Counted from the stretch's first letter, positions 17,874 to 28,420 are shown. The stretch is DNA of 64,000 nt from Diaminobutyricimonas aerilata (GCF_002797715.1 NZ_PGFF01000001.1:682001-746000), one strand, 5' to 3'. Numbers and translations are program-made. Notes: generated by a model not told the origin, from the sequence alone.

Positions 17874-18706
17874 CCGCGCCCGCATCCGAGAGGCCGGATG
17901 CCGTGAGCCTCGCCGCGAGACCGCGCCGCTTCGGTGCGTGGTACGTCGCCGAGCACAACATCCGGCGGATGGGCAACTACAGCCAGACGTTCCTCATGAC
18001 GGCGGTCGGCACGCCGCTGCTGTACCTCTTCGCCTTCGGGATCGGCCTCTCGACGCTCGTGAGCGCCAACCTCGGTCCGAACGCCGTCGACGGGGTCAGC
18101 TACCTCGCCTTCGTCGCCCCCGCGCTCATCTGCGCGGCCGCGATCACGGTCGCCTCGGAGGAGTTCACGTACACGGTGATGATGGGTTTCAAGTGGGTGC
18201 CGACCTACATCGGCATGAACGCAACGCCGCTGCGTCCGTTCCAGATCGTCGACGGACTCATCATCTTCGTGGCGCTGCGGATGCTCGCCGGGGCGCTCAT
18301 CTATTACGCGATCATGCTCATGTTCGGTGCGGTCCCGGATGCCGCGGGGTGGCTGACCGTGCCGATCTCGGTGCTCACCGGGCTCGCGTTCGGCACCCCG
18401 CTCATGGCCTACAGCTGCTCGCTCACCGAGGACCGCGGGCAGTTCGCCATGGTCATGCGGTTCATCGTGCTGCCGATGACACTCTTCAGCGGCACGATGT
18501 TCCCGCTCACCCAGCTGCCGGTGTTCCTGCAGTGGATCGGCTGGATCTCCCCGCTCTGGCACGGCACCGAGCTCGCCCGTCAGGTCGCCTACGGCGCGAG
18601 CGAGCCGATCTGGCTCACCGTCGCGCACGTGCTCTTCCTCGTCGCCCTCGCTGTGCTGGGCTGGCGCCTGGCCGTGCGCATCACGACGCGGAGGCTCGAC
18701 AAGTGA
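17870..18706 (+). CDS. ABC-2 type permease
   Basis: This 278-residue membrane protein has about six hydrophobic segments and belongs to the ABC-2 (DrrB-like) permease family. A cytoplasmic N terminus of 30 residues precedes the first helix. The segment ITVASEEFTYTVMMGFKW and the late GTMFPLTQLPVFLQWIGWISPLWHG region are typical; the key part is FSGTMFPL. It overlaps both its ATPase partner (ATGA) and the next permease (GTGA), so the three proteins are made together, probably as a heterodimeric permease with the ATPase. Confidence 0.87.
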
Positions 18707-19527
18707 CGGCGACCGAGACCGGAACGGTGACGCGCAGCGGCGGAGGCGTGCGTGCGCTCTACGCCGGCAACGCCCGTTCCGTCATGTACCGCGGCTACCT
18801 CGCGACGAAGAGCTCGAACGCGCTCGTCGTGCTCTCCGGGCTGTTCGAGCCGGTGTTCTACCTGCTCTCGCTCGGGTACGGTCTCGGCGGGTTCATCGGC
18901 GACATCCCCGACGGACACGGCGGCACCATCCCGTACGCCGCGTTCATCGCCCCGGCGCTCCTCGCCGTCTCGGCGATGAACGGCGCCGTCTACGACTCGA
19001 CGTGGAACGTGTTCTTCAAGATGAAGTTCGGCAAGCTCTACGAGGGCATGCTCGCGACGAGCCTCGGCCCGCTCGACGTGGCGCTCGGCGAGATCCTGCT
19101 CGCCCTCGTGCGCGGTGCGCTCTACGCGGTCGCCTTCATGGTGGTGATGCAGGTCGCCGGCCTCAACCTGGCCTGGACAGCCGTGCTCGCGCTGCCGGCC
19201 ATCCTGCTCATCGCATTCGGCTTCGCGAGCTTCGGCATGGCGGTCACGAGCTACATGAAGACGTTCCAGCAGATGGACTGGGTCAACTTCGTGATGCTGC
19301 CGATGTTCCTGTTCTCGGCCACGTTCTATCCGCTCACCGTCTACCCCGAGCCGGTGCAGTGGGCGATCCAGGCGATGCCGCTCTGGCACGGCGTGGAGCT
19401 CGTGCGCGGACTCACCACGGGTGTGGTGGGCCCCGGACTGCTCGTGCACGTGCTCTACTACGTCGTCATGATCGCGATCGGCATGGTGTTCACGACGCGG
19501 CGGCTGCGCGCGCTGTTCCTCGACTGA
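18703..19527 (+). CDS. ABC-2 type permease (second subunit)
   Basis: This 274-residue permease is related to the preceding one, with about six membrane segments and the family block MLPMFLFSATFYPLTVYPE. It starts at a GTG overlapping the previous stop by GTGA; longer upstream frames run through the neighbouring permease and are not used. Two dissimilar permeases with one ATPase are usual for heterodimeric DrrAB-type exporters. It is convergent with an amino acid ABC importer only 5 bp away. Confidence 0.86.
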   Translation: MTATETGTVTRSGGGVRALYAGNARSVMYRGYLATKSSNALVVLSGLFEPVFYLLSLGYGLGGFIGDIPDGHGGTIPYAAFIAPALLAVSAMNGAVYDSTWNVFFKMKFGKLYEGMLATSLGPLDVALGEILLALVRGALYAVAFMVVMQVAGLNLAWTAVLALPAILLIAFGFASFGMAVTSYMKTFQQMDWVNFVMLPMFLFSATFYPLTVYPEPVQWAIQAMPLWHGVELVRGLTTGVVGPGLLVHVLYYVVMIAIGMVFTTRRLRALFLD

Positions 19528-19532
19528 GCGGG

Positions 19533-20306
19533 TCAGAGCGGGTTGGTGAGCCGCTCGATGAACCGCTTGGTGCGCTCCTGACGGGGTGCGCCGAACAGCT
19601 GCGCCGGCGCCCCGCGCTCGATCACCCGTCCGCCGTCGAGGAACACCACCTCGTCCGCCACCTGGCGTGCGAACGACAGCTCGTGCGTCACCACGACCAT
19701 GGTCCATCCCTCGTCGGCGAGCTCCTTGATGACGGCGAGCACCTCTCCGACGAGCTCCGGATCGAGGGCCGACGTCGGCTCGTCGAAGAGCAGCAGCTGG
19801 GGTCGCAGCGCGAGAGCCCGCACGATGCCGACGCGCTGCTGCTGCCCGCCGGAGAGCTCGAACGGGTAGCTGTCGCGCTTCTCGCGGAGTCCCACGCGAT
19901 CGAGCAGCGCCTCGGCCTCGACCTCGACCTCGGCGCGCGGCCGCCGCTGCACGAGCACGGGGCCTTCGGTCACGTTCTGCAGCACCGTGCGGTGGGGGAA
20001 CAGGTTGTAGTGCTGGAACACCATGGCGGAGCGGTCGCGCAGGGTGTCGCGGGTGCGCTGGGTCACCGGGCCCGCGAAGTCGACGCGCACGCCGCCCACC
20101 TCGAGCGTTCCCGCATCCGGCACCTCGAGTCCGTTGAGCGACCGCAGCATCGTCGTCTTGCCCGAGCCCGAGGGCCCGATGAGGGTGAGTACGCGACCGC
20201 GCTCCAGGTCGAGATCGATGCCGTCGAGCACACGCTGGCCGTCGAACGACTTGGTGATGCCGCGGGCCGTGAGCACGGCGCCGGCGGCGGGATCAGTGGG
20301 CGACAT
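19533..20306 (-). CDS. Polar amino acid ABC transporter, ATP-binding protein
   Basis: This 257-residue ATPase drives an amino acid importer. It has Walker [10 protein letters not shown], the glutamine-type Q-loop [12 protein letters not shown], signature LSGGQQQRV and Walker [15 protein letters not shown], all closely matching the GlnQ/HisP family. The gene is third in a minus-strand operon after the substrate-binding lipoprotein and the permease, and overlaps the permease by 14 bp. Confidence 0.92.
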   Translation of the reverse strand: MSPTDPAAGAVLTARGITKSFDGQRVLDGIDLDLERGRVLTLIGPSGSGKTTMLRSLNGLEVPDAGTLEVGGVRVDFAGPVTQRTRDTLRDRSAMVFQHYNLFPHRTVLQNVTEGPVLVQRRPRAEVEVEAEALLDRVGLREKRDSYPFELSGGQQQRVGIVRALALRPQLLLFDEPTSALDPELVGEVLAVIKELADEGWTMVVVTHELSFARQVADEVVFLDGGRVIERGAPAQLFGAPRQERTKRFIERLTNPL

Positions 20307-20952
20307 AGCGGTCGAGCCTCCTCTCCACGCGACTCTGCGCGGTCGACAGCACGAGGCAGAACACCCAGTAGACGAGCGCCGCCTCGATGTAGAGCAGCAT
20401 GAACTCCTGGCTGAACGCCGCGACCTTCTGCGATTCGCGGAACAGTTCGGTGACGAGGATGAGCGAGGCGAGTGAGGTGTCTTTCACGAGGCTGATGAAC
20501 GTGTTCGACAGCGGCGGTACCGACACCCGGGCGGCCTGCGGCAGGATGATGCGCCTCAGGGTGAGCGAGCGCGACATGCCGATCGTGTACCCCGCCTCCC
20601 ACTGCCCCTTCGGCACGGAGAGGATCGCCGCGCGGATGACCTCGGCGGCGTATCCGCCGACGTTGAGGGAGAACGCGATGATCGCGCTGGGCCACGGGTC
20701 GATGGTCAGCCCGATCGAGGGCAGCCCGTAGAAGATCACGAACAGCTGCACGAGCAGCGGCGTGCCGCGGATCACCGAGATGTAGAAGCGCGCGACGGCC
20801 TGCAGCAGGCGGTTCCTCGAGATGCGGGCGAGGGCGACGGCGAGGGCGATGACGAGCCCGAGCGCGAACGACGACAGGGCGAGCGGGATGGTGCCGACGA
20901 ACCCGCCGCGCACGATCGGCCACAGCGACGACCAGAACAGCTCCCAGTCCAT
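20293..20952 (-). CDS. Polar amino acid ABC transporter, permease
   Basis: This 219-residue inner-membrane protein has about five hydrophobic segments and the His/Glu/Gln-type permease features [20 protein letters not shown], given in part, and [19 protein letters not shown], which is the EAA loop that docks on the ATPase. The ATG at 20952 begins [10 protein letters not shown], a typical N terminus; the longer open frame upstream is not coding. It lies 83 bp after the binding protein. Confidence 0.92.
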   Translation of the reverse strand: MDWELFWSSLWPIVRGGFVGTIPLALSSFALGLVIALAVALARISRNRLLQAVARFYISVIRGTPLLVQLFVIFYGLPSIGLTIDPWPSAIIAFSLNVGGYAAEVIRAAILSVPKGQWEAGYTIGMSRSLTLRRIILPQAARVSVPPLSNTFISLVKDTSLASLILVTELFRESQKVAAFSQEFMLLYIEAALVYWVFCLVLSTAQSRVERRLDRYVAH

Positions 20953-21035
20953 GCGCCTCCTGACGGTGGGTCCGGCGGGTCGCCGGGACGAGCGAGGGGG
21001 CGGTCTCGCGACCGCCCCCTCCAGTGTGGTGCCGA

Positions 21036-21851
21036 CTACTGCGTGACGTCGGCCCCGAAGTACTTCTCGGAGATCTCGGCCAGGGTGCCGTCGGCGCGCA
21101 GCTCGGCGAGCGCGTCGTTCACGGCCTCGACGAGGTCCGTGCTGCCCTTGCGGAAGGTCAGGGCGTTGCGGGAGGCGTCCTCCGTCTCGGCGACGACCTT
21201 CAGGTCGTCCGCGCCCTCGGTCTTCTCGAAGTCGAGGAAGGTCAGCTCGTCGTTGACGGTCGCGTCGACGCGGCCCTGGCGCAGCAGCTCGACGGCCTGC
21301 GCCCATCCCTCGACCGCTTCGACGTTCGCTCCGAAGCCCTCGGCGACCTCGTACCAGTTGCTCGTGAGCGACTGCGCGGTCGTGCGACCCTCGAGGTCCT
21401 CGAACGAGGTGATGTCGGTGTCGGCCGGGGCGATCAGCACGCCGGGCGAGATCGTGTAGGGCTCGCTGAAGTCGTACTTCTCCTCCCGCTCGTCGTTGAT
21501 CGAGACCTGGTTGGCGATCACATCGAACCGGCCGGACTCCAGCCCCGCGAAGATCGCGTCCCACTGGGTCTCCTGGAACTCCACGTCGACGCCGAGCTTC
21601 TCCGCGACCGCGGTCACGATCTCCACGTCGAAGCCGGTGAGGTCGCCGGAGCCGCCCTCGTGGAAGGTGAAGGGGCGGTAGGTGCCCTCCGTGCCGACGA
21701 CGAGCACTCCCGCATCCTGCACCGCGTCGAGCGAGAGACCCTCCGGCTCGGTGCCGGCGCCGCCGCTGCTGTCGCCGCCGCCGGAGGAGCACGCGGCGAG
21801 CGTGAGGGCGGTCGCGGCGGCCAGGGTCAGTGCGGTGATGCGGCGCTTCAT
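21036..21851 (-). CDS. Amino acid ABC transporter substrate-binding lipoprotein
   Basis: This 271-residue family 3 solute-binding lipoprotein captures a polar amino acid outside the membrane. The signal ends in the lipobox LAAC followed by a Ser/Gly-rich linker. The ligand-binding motifs [36 protein letters not shown] and FSEPY are those of the glutamine/cystine/arginine binding proteins. An ATG with a GAGGA ribosome site upstream is used. Ligand identity (cystine-like or glutamine-like) is not certain. First gene of the importer operon. Confidence 0.9.
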   Translation of the reverse strand: MKRRITALTLAAATALTLAACSSGGGDSSGGAGTEPEGLSLDAVQDAGVLVVGTEGTYRPFTFHEGGSGDLTGFDVEIVTAVAEKLGVDVEFQETQWDAIFAGLESGRFDVIANQVSINDEREEKYDFSEPYTISPGVLIAPADTDITSFEDLEGRTTAQSLTSNWYEVAEGFGANVEAVEGWAQAVELLRQGRVDATVNDELTFLDFEKTEGADDLKVVAETEDASRNALTFRKGSTDLVEAVNDALAELRADGTLAEISEKYFGADVTQ

Positions 21852-21909
21852 AGGGTCCTCGTTCGAATGGTGCGGCGTCCCGGATCGGGTCGCTGGGGGA
21901 GAGCGCCGG

Positions 21910-21940
21910 GTCGGGCGCCCACTCAGGGTAGACGCCCGAC
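21910..21940. promoter_or_regulatory. Inverted repeat around a -10 box before the amino acid importer
   Basis: GTCGGGCG (21910-21917) and CGCCCGAC (21933-21940) form a perfect 8-bp inverted repeat with a 15-base centre. On the minus strand the centre contains TACCCT, a -10-like box (21930-21925). It may be a repressor site over the promoter, or the tail hairpin of the upstream MHS gene. Confidence 0.4.
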
Positions 21941-21970
21941 CGCAGAGATCCCCGCGAGGATGACCCCGCG

Positions 21971-23341
21971 TTACGGAGCCAGCGCGCCGGAGGTCGACGG
22001 CTCCTCGTCGAGGGACACGTCGCGCGTCTCCCGCGTCAGCAGCAGGGCGACGAGCGTGAGCAGTGCGGCACCGGAGAGGTACAGCCCGACGAGGAAGATG
22101 TCGCCGTCGGTCGTCCACAGCTGCAGCGCCACGTACGGGGCCAGGGAGGCACCGAGGATGCTCGCGACGTTGTACGAGATGCCGGAACCGGTGTAGCGCA
22201 CGCGGGTCGGGAACAGCTCGGGCAGCAACGCCCCCATCGGCCCGAAGGTCATGCCCATGAGCGCGAGCCCGACGATGAGGAACGTCACGGCGGCGAACGC
22301 GTCCTGCTGCGCCTGCCCGAGCCACACCTGGAACGTCAGACCGAACAGCAGGATGCCGATCGTGGTGACGATGAGGGTGCGCCGACGGCCGTACTTGTCG
22401 GCGAGCCACCCCGCGAGCGGGGTGGTGATGCCGAAGAAGACCACGCCGATGAGCAGCAGTCCGAGGAAGGTGTTGCGGTCGAACCCGAGTCCCGGCTTCG
22501 CCACGCCCTCGAGGGGGGTGGTGCCGTAGCTCAGCGTGAACGCCGTCATGAAGTAGAACAGCACGTAGGTGGCGAGCATGATGAAGGTGCCGAGGATGAG
22601 CGGACGCCACGCGGTGCGCACCACGTCGGCGAGTGGCAGCTTCGCGACCTCGCCGCGCTCCTTCGCCCGCTGGAACACCGTCGCCTCGACGAGCTTCAGT
22701 CGCACGTAGAGCCCGACGATGACGAGCACCGCGCTGAGCAGGAACGGGATGCGCCAGGCCCAGGTGAGGAACGCGTCCTGCGGCAGCGTCAGCGACAGGA
22801 TGAGGAACAGGCCGTTGGCGAGGATGAAGCCGATCGGGGCGCCGAGCTGCGGCGCGCTGCCGAAGATGCCGCGCTTGGACTCCGGCGCGTTCTCGGTGGC
22901 GAGCAGCGCCGCCCCGCTCCACTCGCCGCCGAGACCGAGTCCCTGACCGAAGCGCATGACCGCGAGCAGGATGGGCGCGAGAACGCCGATCTGCTCGAAG
23001 GTCGGCAGCACGCCGATGAGGAACGTCGAGATCCCCATCGTGAGCAGCGATGCGACGAGGGTCGCCTTCCGGCCGATGCGGTCGCCGAAGTGGCCGAACA
23101 CGATCGAGCCCAGCGGGCGTGCGAAGAACGCGAGGGCGAAGGTCGCGAACGACAGCACCTGCTCGGCGAACGCGTTGTCGCTCGGGAAGAAGAGGGCGGG
23201 GAAGACGATGACCGCGGCCGTCGCATAGACGTAGAAGTCGTAGAACTCGATCGAGGTGCCGACGAGGCTCGCGATGATCACGCGCGAGCGCGGATTCGCG
23301 GGACTGTTCGGTGCGGTCGCCGGAGCGGCGGGAGACGACAT
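21971..23341 (-). CDS. MHS family MFS symporter
   Basis: This 456-residue transporter belongs to the metabolite:H+ symporter branch of the MFS (ProP, ShiA, KgtP relatives). About 12 membrane segments are visible, with the family motifs [13 protein letters not shown] in helix 1, [10 protein letters not shown] between helices 2 and 3 and [15 protein letters not shown] in helix 4. ATG 23341 is preferred because the upstream 46-residue extension is hydrophilic and atypical. Likely substrates are organic acids, betaine or similar small solutes. Divergent from ltrA-type gene. Confidence 0.88.
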   Translation of the reverse strand: MSSPAAPATAPNSPANPRSRVIIASLVGTSIEFYDFYVYATAAVIVFPALFFPSDNAFAEQVLSFATFALAFFARPLGSIVFGHFGDRIGRKATLVASLLTMGISTFLIGVLPTFEQIGVLAPILLAVMRFGQGLGLGGEWSGAALLATENAPESKRGIFGSAPQLGAPIGFILANGLFLILSLTLPQDAFLTWAWRIPFLLSAVLVIVGLYVRLKLVEATVFQRAKERGEVAKLPLADVVRTAWRPLILGTFIMLATYVLFYFMTAFTLSYGTTPLEGVAKPGLGFDRNTFLGLLLIGVVFFGITTPLAGWLADKYGRRRTLIVTTIGILLFGLTFQVWLGQAQQDAFAAVTFLIVGLALMGMTFGPMGALLPELFPTRVRYTGSGISYNVASILGASLAPYVALQLWTTDGDIFLVGLYLSGAALLTLVALLLTRETRDVSLDEEPSTSGALAP

Positions 23342-23546
23342 GGGGAACTCCGATGCGCCGACGGAGGCACGCTCCGCCGGGGGACGAAGGGCGGATCGGG
23401 CGGGGACGGGCGGGGTGGCGCGTACTCGACCGCGCGACGTTGCCCGTGTGAGAGAGAATGAGGCCGCTTGTGGCGGCACCGGAATACCCTACGCCTCCGC
23501 GGGCATCCCGCCGACCGGATCACCCCATGGCGTGGCCGCTGCTCGG

Positions 23547-23552
23547 TACGAT
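23547..23552 (+). promoter_or_regulatory. -10 box (TACGAT) of LtrA gene
   Basis: TACGAT lies 18 bases before the ATG and just ahead of a strong ribosome binding site GGAGGAGGA at 23560-23568. The rest of the 229-bp divergent region shows no clear operator. Confidence 0.4.
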
Positions 23553-23570
23553 GCCGTCGGAGGAGGACGG

Positions 23571-24800
23571 ATGAGCGGGCGGGTGGATCTCAGGTCACGG
23601 TTGCTGCGCGCGCGCACCTCCGACGAAGGGCACCGCGTCACGACCTACGAGCTGTTCTTCGACCTCGTCTTCGTGTTCGCCTTCACCCAGGTGACCCACC
23701 ACATGGCCCACGAGCACTCGGCCGTGGGCGTGCTGCAGGCGCTCGTCATCCTCGGCGTGCTGTGGTGGTCGTGGACCTCGTACAGCTGGCTCGCCAACCA
23801 GACCTTCGTCGACGAGGGACTCGTGCGCCTCGGCATGGCGGTCGCGATGGCCTCGATGTTCGTCGTGGCGCTCGTGATCCCCGAGGCGTTCCACGACCTC
23901 GAGGGAGGACTCTCCGGTCCGCTCGTCTTCGTCGCCGCCTACGCCGTCGTGCGCATCACCCACGTCGCGCTGTACCTGATCGCCGCGGGGGAGGACGGAG
24001 GACTGCGGCGCCAGGTCATCGTCAACATCGTGCCGCTCGTGATCGGAGTCGGGCTCCTGCTGCTCGGCGTGCTCGTCGGGGGAGAGGCGCAACTGCCGAT
24101 CTGGGCCGCGGCCATGGTGCTCGACCTCGGTGTCACCTACATCCTGTCGAGGAACGGCAACTGGCGGGTGCACTCGGCGGCCCACTGGTCCGAGCGGTAC
24201 GGCCTCGTCGTCATCCTCGCGCTCGGCGAGTCGATCGTCGCGATCGGGGTGGGCGCCTCGGAGCTGCCCATCTCGGTTCCGCTGCTCGTCGGCTCGCTGC
24301 TGGCCGTCGCACTCTCGCTGCTGTTGTGGTGGTTGTACTTCGATGTGCTGTCGATCGCGGCCGAGCACGAACTCGCCCGGCGCAAAGGAGCCGCACGCGC
24401 GACCCTCGCCGTCGAGGCCTACACCTACGTCCACATGTTCCTCATCGCGGGCGTCGTCATCAGCGCTCTCGGCGTGGAGGAGGTCATGGCGCACGTCGAC
24501 GACCCCGAACCGCTCGGTCTGTTCGGATCGGTCGCGCTGCTGGGCGGCACCTCGCTCTACCTCGCCGCGCACGCGCTGTTCTGGCGTCGCACGGGCGGGT
24601 CGTGGAAGTGGTGGCGGCTCGCGGCGGCCACCGCGTTGCTCGCACTGATCCCGCTCGTGGCGCTCGTGCATCCGCTCGCCGCGCTGGCCGTGGCGGTGCT
24701 CGTCACGGCGGTGCCGGTGGCCGTCGAGACGGTGCGGTACCGCGAGCACCGTGCCGGCGTCCGCGCCGGACTGCACCGGTCCGCCGCGGACGCCGACTGA
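23571..24800 (+). CDS. LtrA family (low temperature requirement) membrane protein
   Basis: This 409-residue polytopic membrane protein has 10-12 hydrophobic segments and the LtrA signature near the N terminus: TYELFFDLVFVFAFTQVTHH, given at its limit. Further family features are ALGESIVAIGVG and the WWLYFD block. LtrA is named for a Listeria gene needed for growth in the cold; the biochemical role of the family is not settled. The ATG with its GGAGGAGG ribosome site is clear. It is convergent with the riboflavin operon, 10 bp away. Confidence 0.87.
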   Translation: MSGRVDLRSRLLRARTSDEGHRVTTYELFFDLVFVFAFTQVTHHMAHEHSAVGVLQALVILGVLWWSWTSYSWLANQTFVDEGLVRLGMAVAMASMFVVALVIPEAFHDLEGGLSGPLVFVAAYAVVRITHVALYLIAAGEDGGLRRQVIVNIVPLVIGVGLLLLGVLVGGEAQLPIWAAAMVLDLGVTYILSRNGNWRVHSAAHWSERYGLVVILALGESIVAIGVGASELPISVPLLVGSLLAVALSLLLWWLYFDVLSIAAEHELARRKGAARATLAVEAYTYVHMFLIAGVVISALGVEEVMAHVDDPEPLGLFGSVALLGGTSLYLAAHALFWRRTGGSWKWWRLAAATALLALIPLVALVHPLAALAVAVLVTAVPVAVETVRYREHRAGVRAGLHRSAADAD

Positions 24801-24810
24801 CGTCAGCGCG

Positions 24811-25284
24811 TCACGCGGTGCGGAGGTCGCGCAGCAGCACGGCGGTGACGAGCGCCGCCTCGGCCGCCTCGGCGCCCTTGTCCTCCTTCGACCCGGGCAG
24901 ACCGGCCCGATCGATGCCCTGCTGCTCGTCGTCCAGGGTGAGCACCCCGAAGCCCACCGGCTTGCCGGTGTCGAGCGCGACGCGGGTCAGGCCGTCGGTC
25001 GCCGCCGCGGCGACGTAGTCGAAGTGCGGCGTGCCACCGCGGATGATGACGCCGAGCGCGACCACCGCGTCCGCGCCGTTCTCGAGCGCCGTCTTCGCGA
25101 CGACGGGCAGCTCGAAGCTGCCGGGCACGCGCACCTCGGTCACCTCGGCACCCGCCTCGGCGAGACGCCGGTGAGCGCCGGCGAGCAGCCCGTCGGTGAT
25201 CGTGTCGTGCCAGCGGCCCGCCACGATCGTGACGCGCACGCCCGTGCCGTCCACGTTCTGGGTGGGGGAGCCTTCTCCGCTCAT
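24811..25284 (-). CDS. ribH: 6,7-dimethyl-8-ribityllumazine synthase
   Basis: This enzyme condenses 5-amino-6-ribitylaminouracil with 3,4-dihydroxy-2-butanone 4-phosphate to lumazine, the penultimate step of riboflavin synthesis. The 157-residue protein has the substrate loop [29 protein letters not shown] and a C-terminal [10 protein letters not shown] helix typical of capsid-forming or pentameric RibH. It is the last gene of the rib operon and overlaps ribBA by ATGA. Confidence 0.95.
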   Translation of the reverse strand: MSGEGSPTQNVDGTGVRVTIVAGRWHDTITDGLLAGAHRRLAEAGAEVTEVRVPGSFELPVVAKTALENGADAVVALGVIIRGGTPHFDYVAAAATDGLTRVALDTGKPVGFGVLTLDDEQQGIDRAGLPGSKEDKGAEAAEAALVTAVLLRDLRTA

Positions 25285-26564
25285 GAGGTGTGTCCTTCCA
25301 GTTCCGCGAGGATCTCCTCGCTCGTGATGTCGTCGGGCAGGCGGTGGCCCATCCGGTCGCGCTTGGTCTCCAGGTACTGCTCGTTGTCCTGCCCGACACC
25401 CACCACGAGCGGCACGAGCGCCTCGACGTGGATGCCGCGCTCCTCGAGGCCGGCGACCTTGGCGGGGTTGTTGCTGAGCAGGCGCACGGACGTCAACCCG
25501 AGGTCTTCGAGGATCGCCACCGCGGCGCCGTAGTCGCGTGCATCCGCCGGCAGGCCGAGCGCGAGGTTCGCGTCGAGCGTGTCGAGACCCTGCTCCTGAA
25601 GGCGGTAGGCGCGCAGCTTGTTGATGAGGCCGATGCCGCGTCCCTCGTGACCGCGCAGGTAGACGACGACACCGCCTTCGGCCTGGATGGTGTCGAGTGC
25701 GGTCGCCAGCTGCGGTCCGCACTCGCACTTGAGCGAGCCGAACGCCTCGCCGGTGAGGCACTCCGAGTGCACGCGCACGAGGGCGCCGTCGGTGACGGGA
25801 CCGCTCACGATCGCGACGTGGTCGGCCCCGGTCATCCGGTCGCGGTAGGCCCGCATCTCGAACGCTCCGTGCGTGGTCGGCACGCGGGTCTCGACCTCGA
25901 AGCGCACGCGCGGCGACTCCGGGATCTCGACGGGGGTGGGCAGTTCCTGGTCGCAGTGGAACTCCTGCAGGTGCGCGATGAGCTCCTCGATCGTGATGAC
26001 CGGCACGCCGTGCTCCTCGCCGAGGGCGATGAGCCCGGGCAGGCGCATCATCTCGCCGTCGTCGGCGACGATCTCGGCGATCGCGCCGACCGGGGTGAGC
26101 CCGGCGAGCTTCATCAGGTCCACGGCGGCCTCGGTGTGCCCGTTCCGCTCCCGCACACCGCCCTCGACGGCGCGCAGCGGCAGGATGTGGCCCGGGCGGT
26201 GCAGGTCGCCGGCGACCGAGTCGAGGTCGGCGAGCACGCGCAGGGTGTGCGCGCGGTCGGCGGCGCTGATGCCGGTGGAGAGCCGGTCCGCGGCGTCGAC
26301 CGACACGGTGTAGTTGGTGCCGCGCGGATCCTGGTTGACCGCGACCATGAGCGGCAGCTCGAGCCGGTCGGCGATCTCGTTGGTCATCGGGGCGCAGATG
26401 AAGCCGGAGCTGTGCTTGACGGTCCACGCCACCCACTCCTGGGTCGCGTGCTGGGCGGAGAGCACCACGTCGCCCTCGTTCTCGCGGCTCTCATCGTCGA
26501 CGACGATGACGGGACGGCCGGCGCGCAGCGCCTCGAGGGCGGTGGGGATGTCGGAGAGGCTCAT
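25281..26564 (-). CDS. ribBA: 3,4-dihydroxy-2-butanone 4-phosphate synthase / GTP cyclohydrolase II
   Basis: This 427-residue bifunctional enzyme makes both riboflavin precursors from ribulose 5-phosphate and GTP. Residues 1-205 are the RibB domain with [12 protein letters not shown] (acidic loop) and HTEAAVDL. The RibA domain follows from about 215 with the zinc site [15 protein letters not shown] and the catalytic [12 protein letters not shown]. Length and order are usual for actinobacteria. It overlaps ribE and ribH at each end by ATGA, so stoichiometric translation is expected. Confidence 0.95.
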   Translation of the reverse strand: MSLSDIPTALEALRAGRPVIVVDDESRENEGDVVLSAQHATQEWVAWTVKHSSGFICAPMTNEIADRLELPLMVAVNQDPRGTNYTVSVDAADRLSTGISAADRAHTLRVLADLDSVAGDLHRPGHILPLRAVEGGVRERNGHTEAAVDLMKLAGLTPVGAIAEIVADDGEMMRLPGLIALGEEHGVPVITIEELIAHLQEFHCDQELPTPVEIPESPRVRFEVETRVPTTHGAFEMRAYRDRMTGADHVAIVSGPVTDGALVRVHSECLTGEAFGSLKCECGPQLATALDTIQAEGGVVVYLRGHEGRGIGLINKLRAYRLQEQGLDTLDANLALGLPADARDYGAAVAILEDLGLTSVRLLSNNPAKVAGLEERGIHVEALVPLVVGVGQDNEQYLETKRDRMGHRLPDDITSEEILAELEGHTS

Positions 26565-27166
26565 GAGTAGGTCCGTTCGGTCAGGGAGAGCATGCGCTCG
26601 ACGTGACGGGCGACGATGTCGGTCTCGAGGTTCACCCGGTCGCCGACCGTGAGCAGGCCGAGCGTCGTCGCGGTGAGGGTCTCCGGAATGAGGGAGACCT
26701 CGAACCAGTCGTCGCCGACGTCGGAGACGGTGAGCGAGACACCGTCGACGGCGATCGACCCCTTGCGGGCGACGAGCGGCGCGAGCTCGGTCGGCAGCGA
26801 GACGCGCACGACGCGCCACGCGTCGCCGGGGGTGACGGCGAGCACCTGGCCGGTGCCGTCGATGTGGCCCTGCACGATGTGTCCGCCGAGCCGGTCGCCG
26901 AGGGCGGCCGCGCGCTCGAGGTTGACGCGCGCGCCCGGGGTGACGCCGCCGAGTGTGCTCATCGCGATCGTCATGGCCATCACGTCGGCCGTGAACCAGT
27001 CCGGTCCCTGCTCGACGACCGTGAGGCACACGCCGCTCACCGAGATGGAGGCGCCGTGCACGGCGTCGGAGACGGCGAGGGGGCCGCGCACGGTGATCCG
27101 GGCGGCGTCGGCGCTGGGTTCCCAGGCGACGACTTCGCCGAGTTCTTCGATGATTCCGGTGAACAT
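26561..27166 (-). CDS. ribE: Riboflavin synthase alpha chain
   Basis: This enzyme dismutates two lumazine molecules to riboflavin. The 201-residue protein begins MFTGIIEELG, the invariant start of the family, and contains the two lumazine-binding repeats, each with a GVCLTV or GVSLTV motif. It begins directly after the ribD stop codon with no gap and overlaps ribBA. Second gene of the rib operon. Confidence 0.95.
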   Translation of the reverse strand: MFTGIIEELGEVVAWEPSADAARITVRGPLAVSDAVHGASISVSGVCLTVVEQGPDWFTADVMAMTIAMSTLGGVTPGARVNLERAAALGDRLGGHIVQGHIDGTGQVLAVTPGDAWRVVRVSLPTELAPLVARKGSIAVDGVSLTVSDVGDDWFEVSLIPETLTATTLGLLTVGDRVNLETDIVARHVERMLSLTERTYS

Positions 27167-28189
27167 TCAGTCCTCCTGTGGTCGAGCGGTGAGGTGCAGG
27201 TCGTCGCCGAGGCTCTCGATCGACAGCAGTCGCAGCCGTCGGGCTTCGGTGATGGTCGGGATGCCGAGGTCGCCGATGGCGAGCTTCGGTCCGCCCAGCA
27301 GGGCGGGGGCGAGGTAGATGCTGAACTCGTCGGCGAGTCCCGCGGCGACGAACGCGCTCGCGAGGATCGGCCCGCCTTCGACGTACACGCGACGCACTCC
27401 GCGCGAGTACAGGTCGGTGAGGATGCGGTCGAGGTCGCGCGTGCCGGTCTCGACGAGTCCGGCCGGGTGGCGGCGCAGCTTCGCCCCGTCCGGCACGGGG
27501 CGCTCGCCGATCACGACGGGGAGCGGCTGGCGCCCGAGCAGTTCACCGGCCTCACCGCGGGCGGTGAGCTCCGGGTCGTCCGCGAGCACGGTTCCGGAGC
27601 CGACGGCGATCGCGTCGTGCGCGGCGCGTTCCTCGTGCACCCGCTGCCGTGCGGCCGTGCCCGTGATCCAGCGGCTGCTGCCGTCGGCGGCCGCGACGCG
27701 GCCGTCGAGGGTCGAGGCCCACTTGACGGTGACCCAGGGACGGGCTCGCCGCACCGCGGTGAGCCACACCTCGAGGAACTGCGAGACCTCGTCGGCGAGG
27801 ACGCCGCCGGTCACCTCGATGCCGGCCTCGCGCAAGCGGTCCGCGCCGCCGCGCGAGTTCTCGCCCGGGTCGGACACCGCGTACACGACGCGCGCGACGC
27901 CGGCGGCGATGAGCGCTTCGGAGCACGGCCCCGTGCGACCGGTGTGGTTGCACGGTTCGAGCGTCACGACGGCGGTGAGCCCTCGCGCGTCGGCGACGCG
28001 CGAGAGGGCGTCCACCTCGGCGTGGGCCGTGCCGGCGCCGCGGTGCCAGCCCTCGGCGACGAGGGTGCCGTCGGCGTCGAGCAGGACGCAGCCGACCTGC
28101 GGATTGCCACCGGTCACGGGGCCGCGCGCCGCGATGTCGAGCGCGTGGCGCATCGCGTCGCCGTAGCGGCCTTCGGGGGGCTGCTGCAT
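27167..28189 (-). CDS. ribD: Bifunctional pyrimidine deaminase/reductase of riboflavin synthesis
   Basis: This 340-residue protein performs the deamination and side-chain reduction of the GTP cyclohydrolase II product. The N-terminal deaminase domain has the zinc motif HAEVDAL with EPCNHTGRTGPCSEAL, and the C-terminal reductase domain has VKWASTLDGRVA and YVEGGPILASAF. It is the first gene of the operon, about 95 bases downstream of an FMN riboswitch, and has a GAGGA ribosome site just ahead of the ATG. Confidence 0.95.
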   Translation of the reverse strand: MQQPPEGRYGDAMRHALDIAARGPVTGGNPQVGCVLLDADGTLVAEGWHRGAGTAHAEVDALSRVADARGLTAVVTLEPCNHTGRTGPCSEALIAAGVARVVYAVSDPGENSRGGADRLREAGIEVTGGVLADEVSQFLEVWLTAVRRARPWVTVKWASTLDGRVAAADGSSRWITGTAARQRVHEERAAHDAIAVGSGTVLADDPELTARGEAGELLGRQPLPVVIGERPVPDGAKLRRHPAGLVETGTRDLDRILTDLYSRGVRRVYVEGGPILASAFVAAGLADEFSIYLAPALLGGPKLAIGDLGIPTITEARRLRLLSIESLGDDLHLTARPQED

Positions 28190-28243
28190 GTCGGGTCCTC
28201 GGTCTCCTGGTGTGGATTCCGGGGCGCTGGCTCGCGAGGAGCC

Positions 28244-28261
28244 CGGTCGCTCGCGCGACCG
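28244..28261 (-). promoter_or_regulatory. Leader hairpin between FMN riboswitch and ribD
   Basis: CGGTCGC pairs with GCGACCG around a 4-base loop in the rib leader. No U tract follows, so it may be part of the riboswitch expression platform that controls translation or Rho action rather than an intrinsic terminator. Confidence 0.35.
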
Positions 28262-28284
28262 TCGCGGACGCCGAAGCGCCCGCG

Positions 28285-28408
28285 CGTGCTTCCTCCCATC
28301 CGGACTTTAACCGTCGGTACCGGAATTCCACCGGTTCGGCCCCACCGCTGGTGGCGGGGTTCGCGGACTATGACCGCCGGCTCGGATTTTCACCGACCCC
28401 GGAGCACG
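28285..28408 (-). ncRNA. FMN riboswitch (RFN element)
   Basis: Read on the minus strand, the conserved RFN blocks are present in order: GGGGTCGGTGAAAATCCG, CCGGCGGTCATAGTCCGCG, GGTGGAATTCCGGTACCGAC and GGTTAAAGTCCGGATGGGAG. The closing stem P1 is CGTGCT with AGCACG. The aptamer binds FMN and turns the riboflavin operon down when flavin is plentiful. It sits directly upstream of ribD on the same strand. Confidence 0.95.
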
Positions 28409-28420
28409 TGCTTGTTTCGC

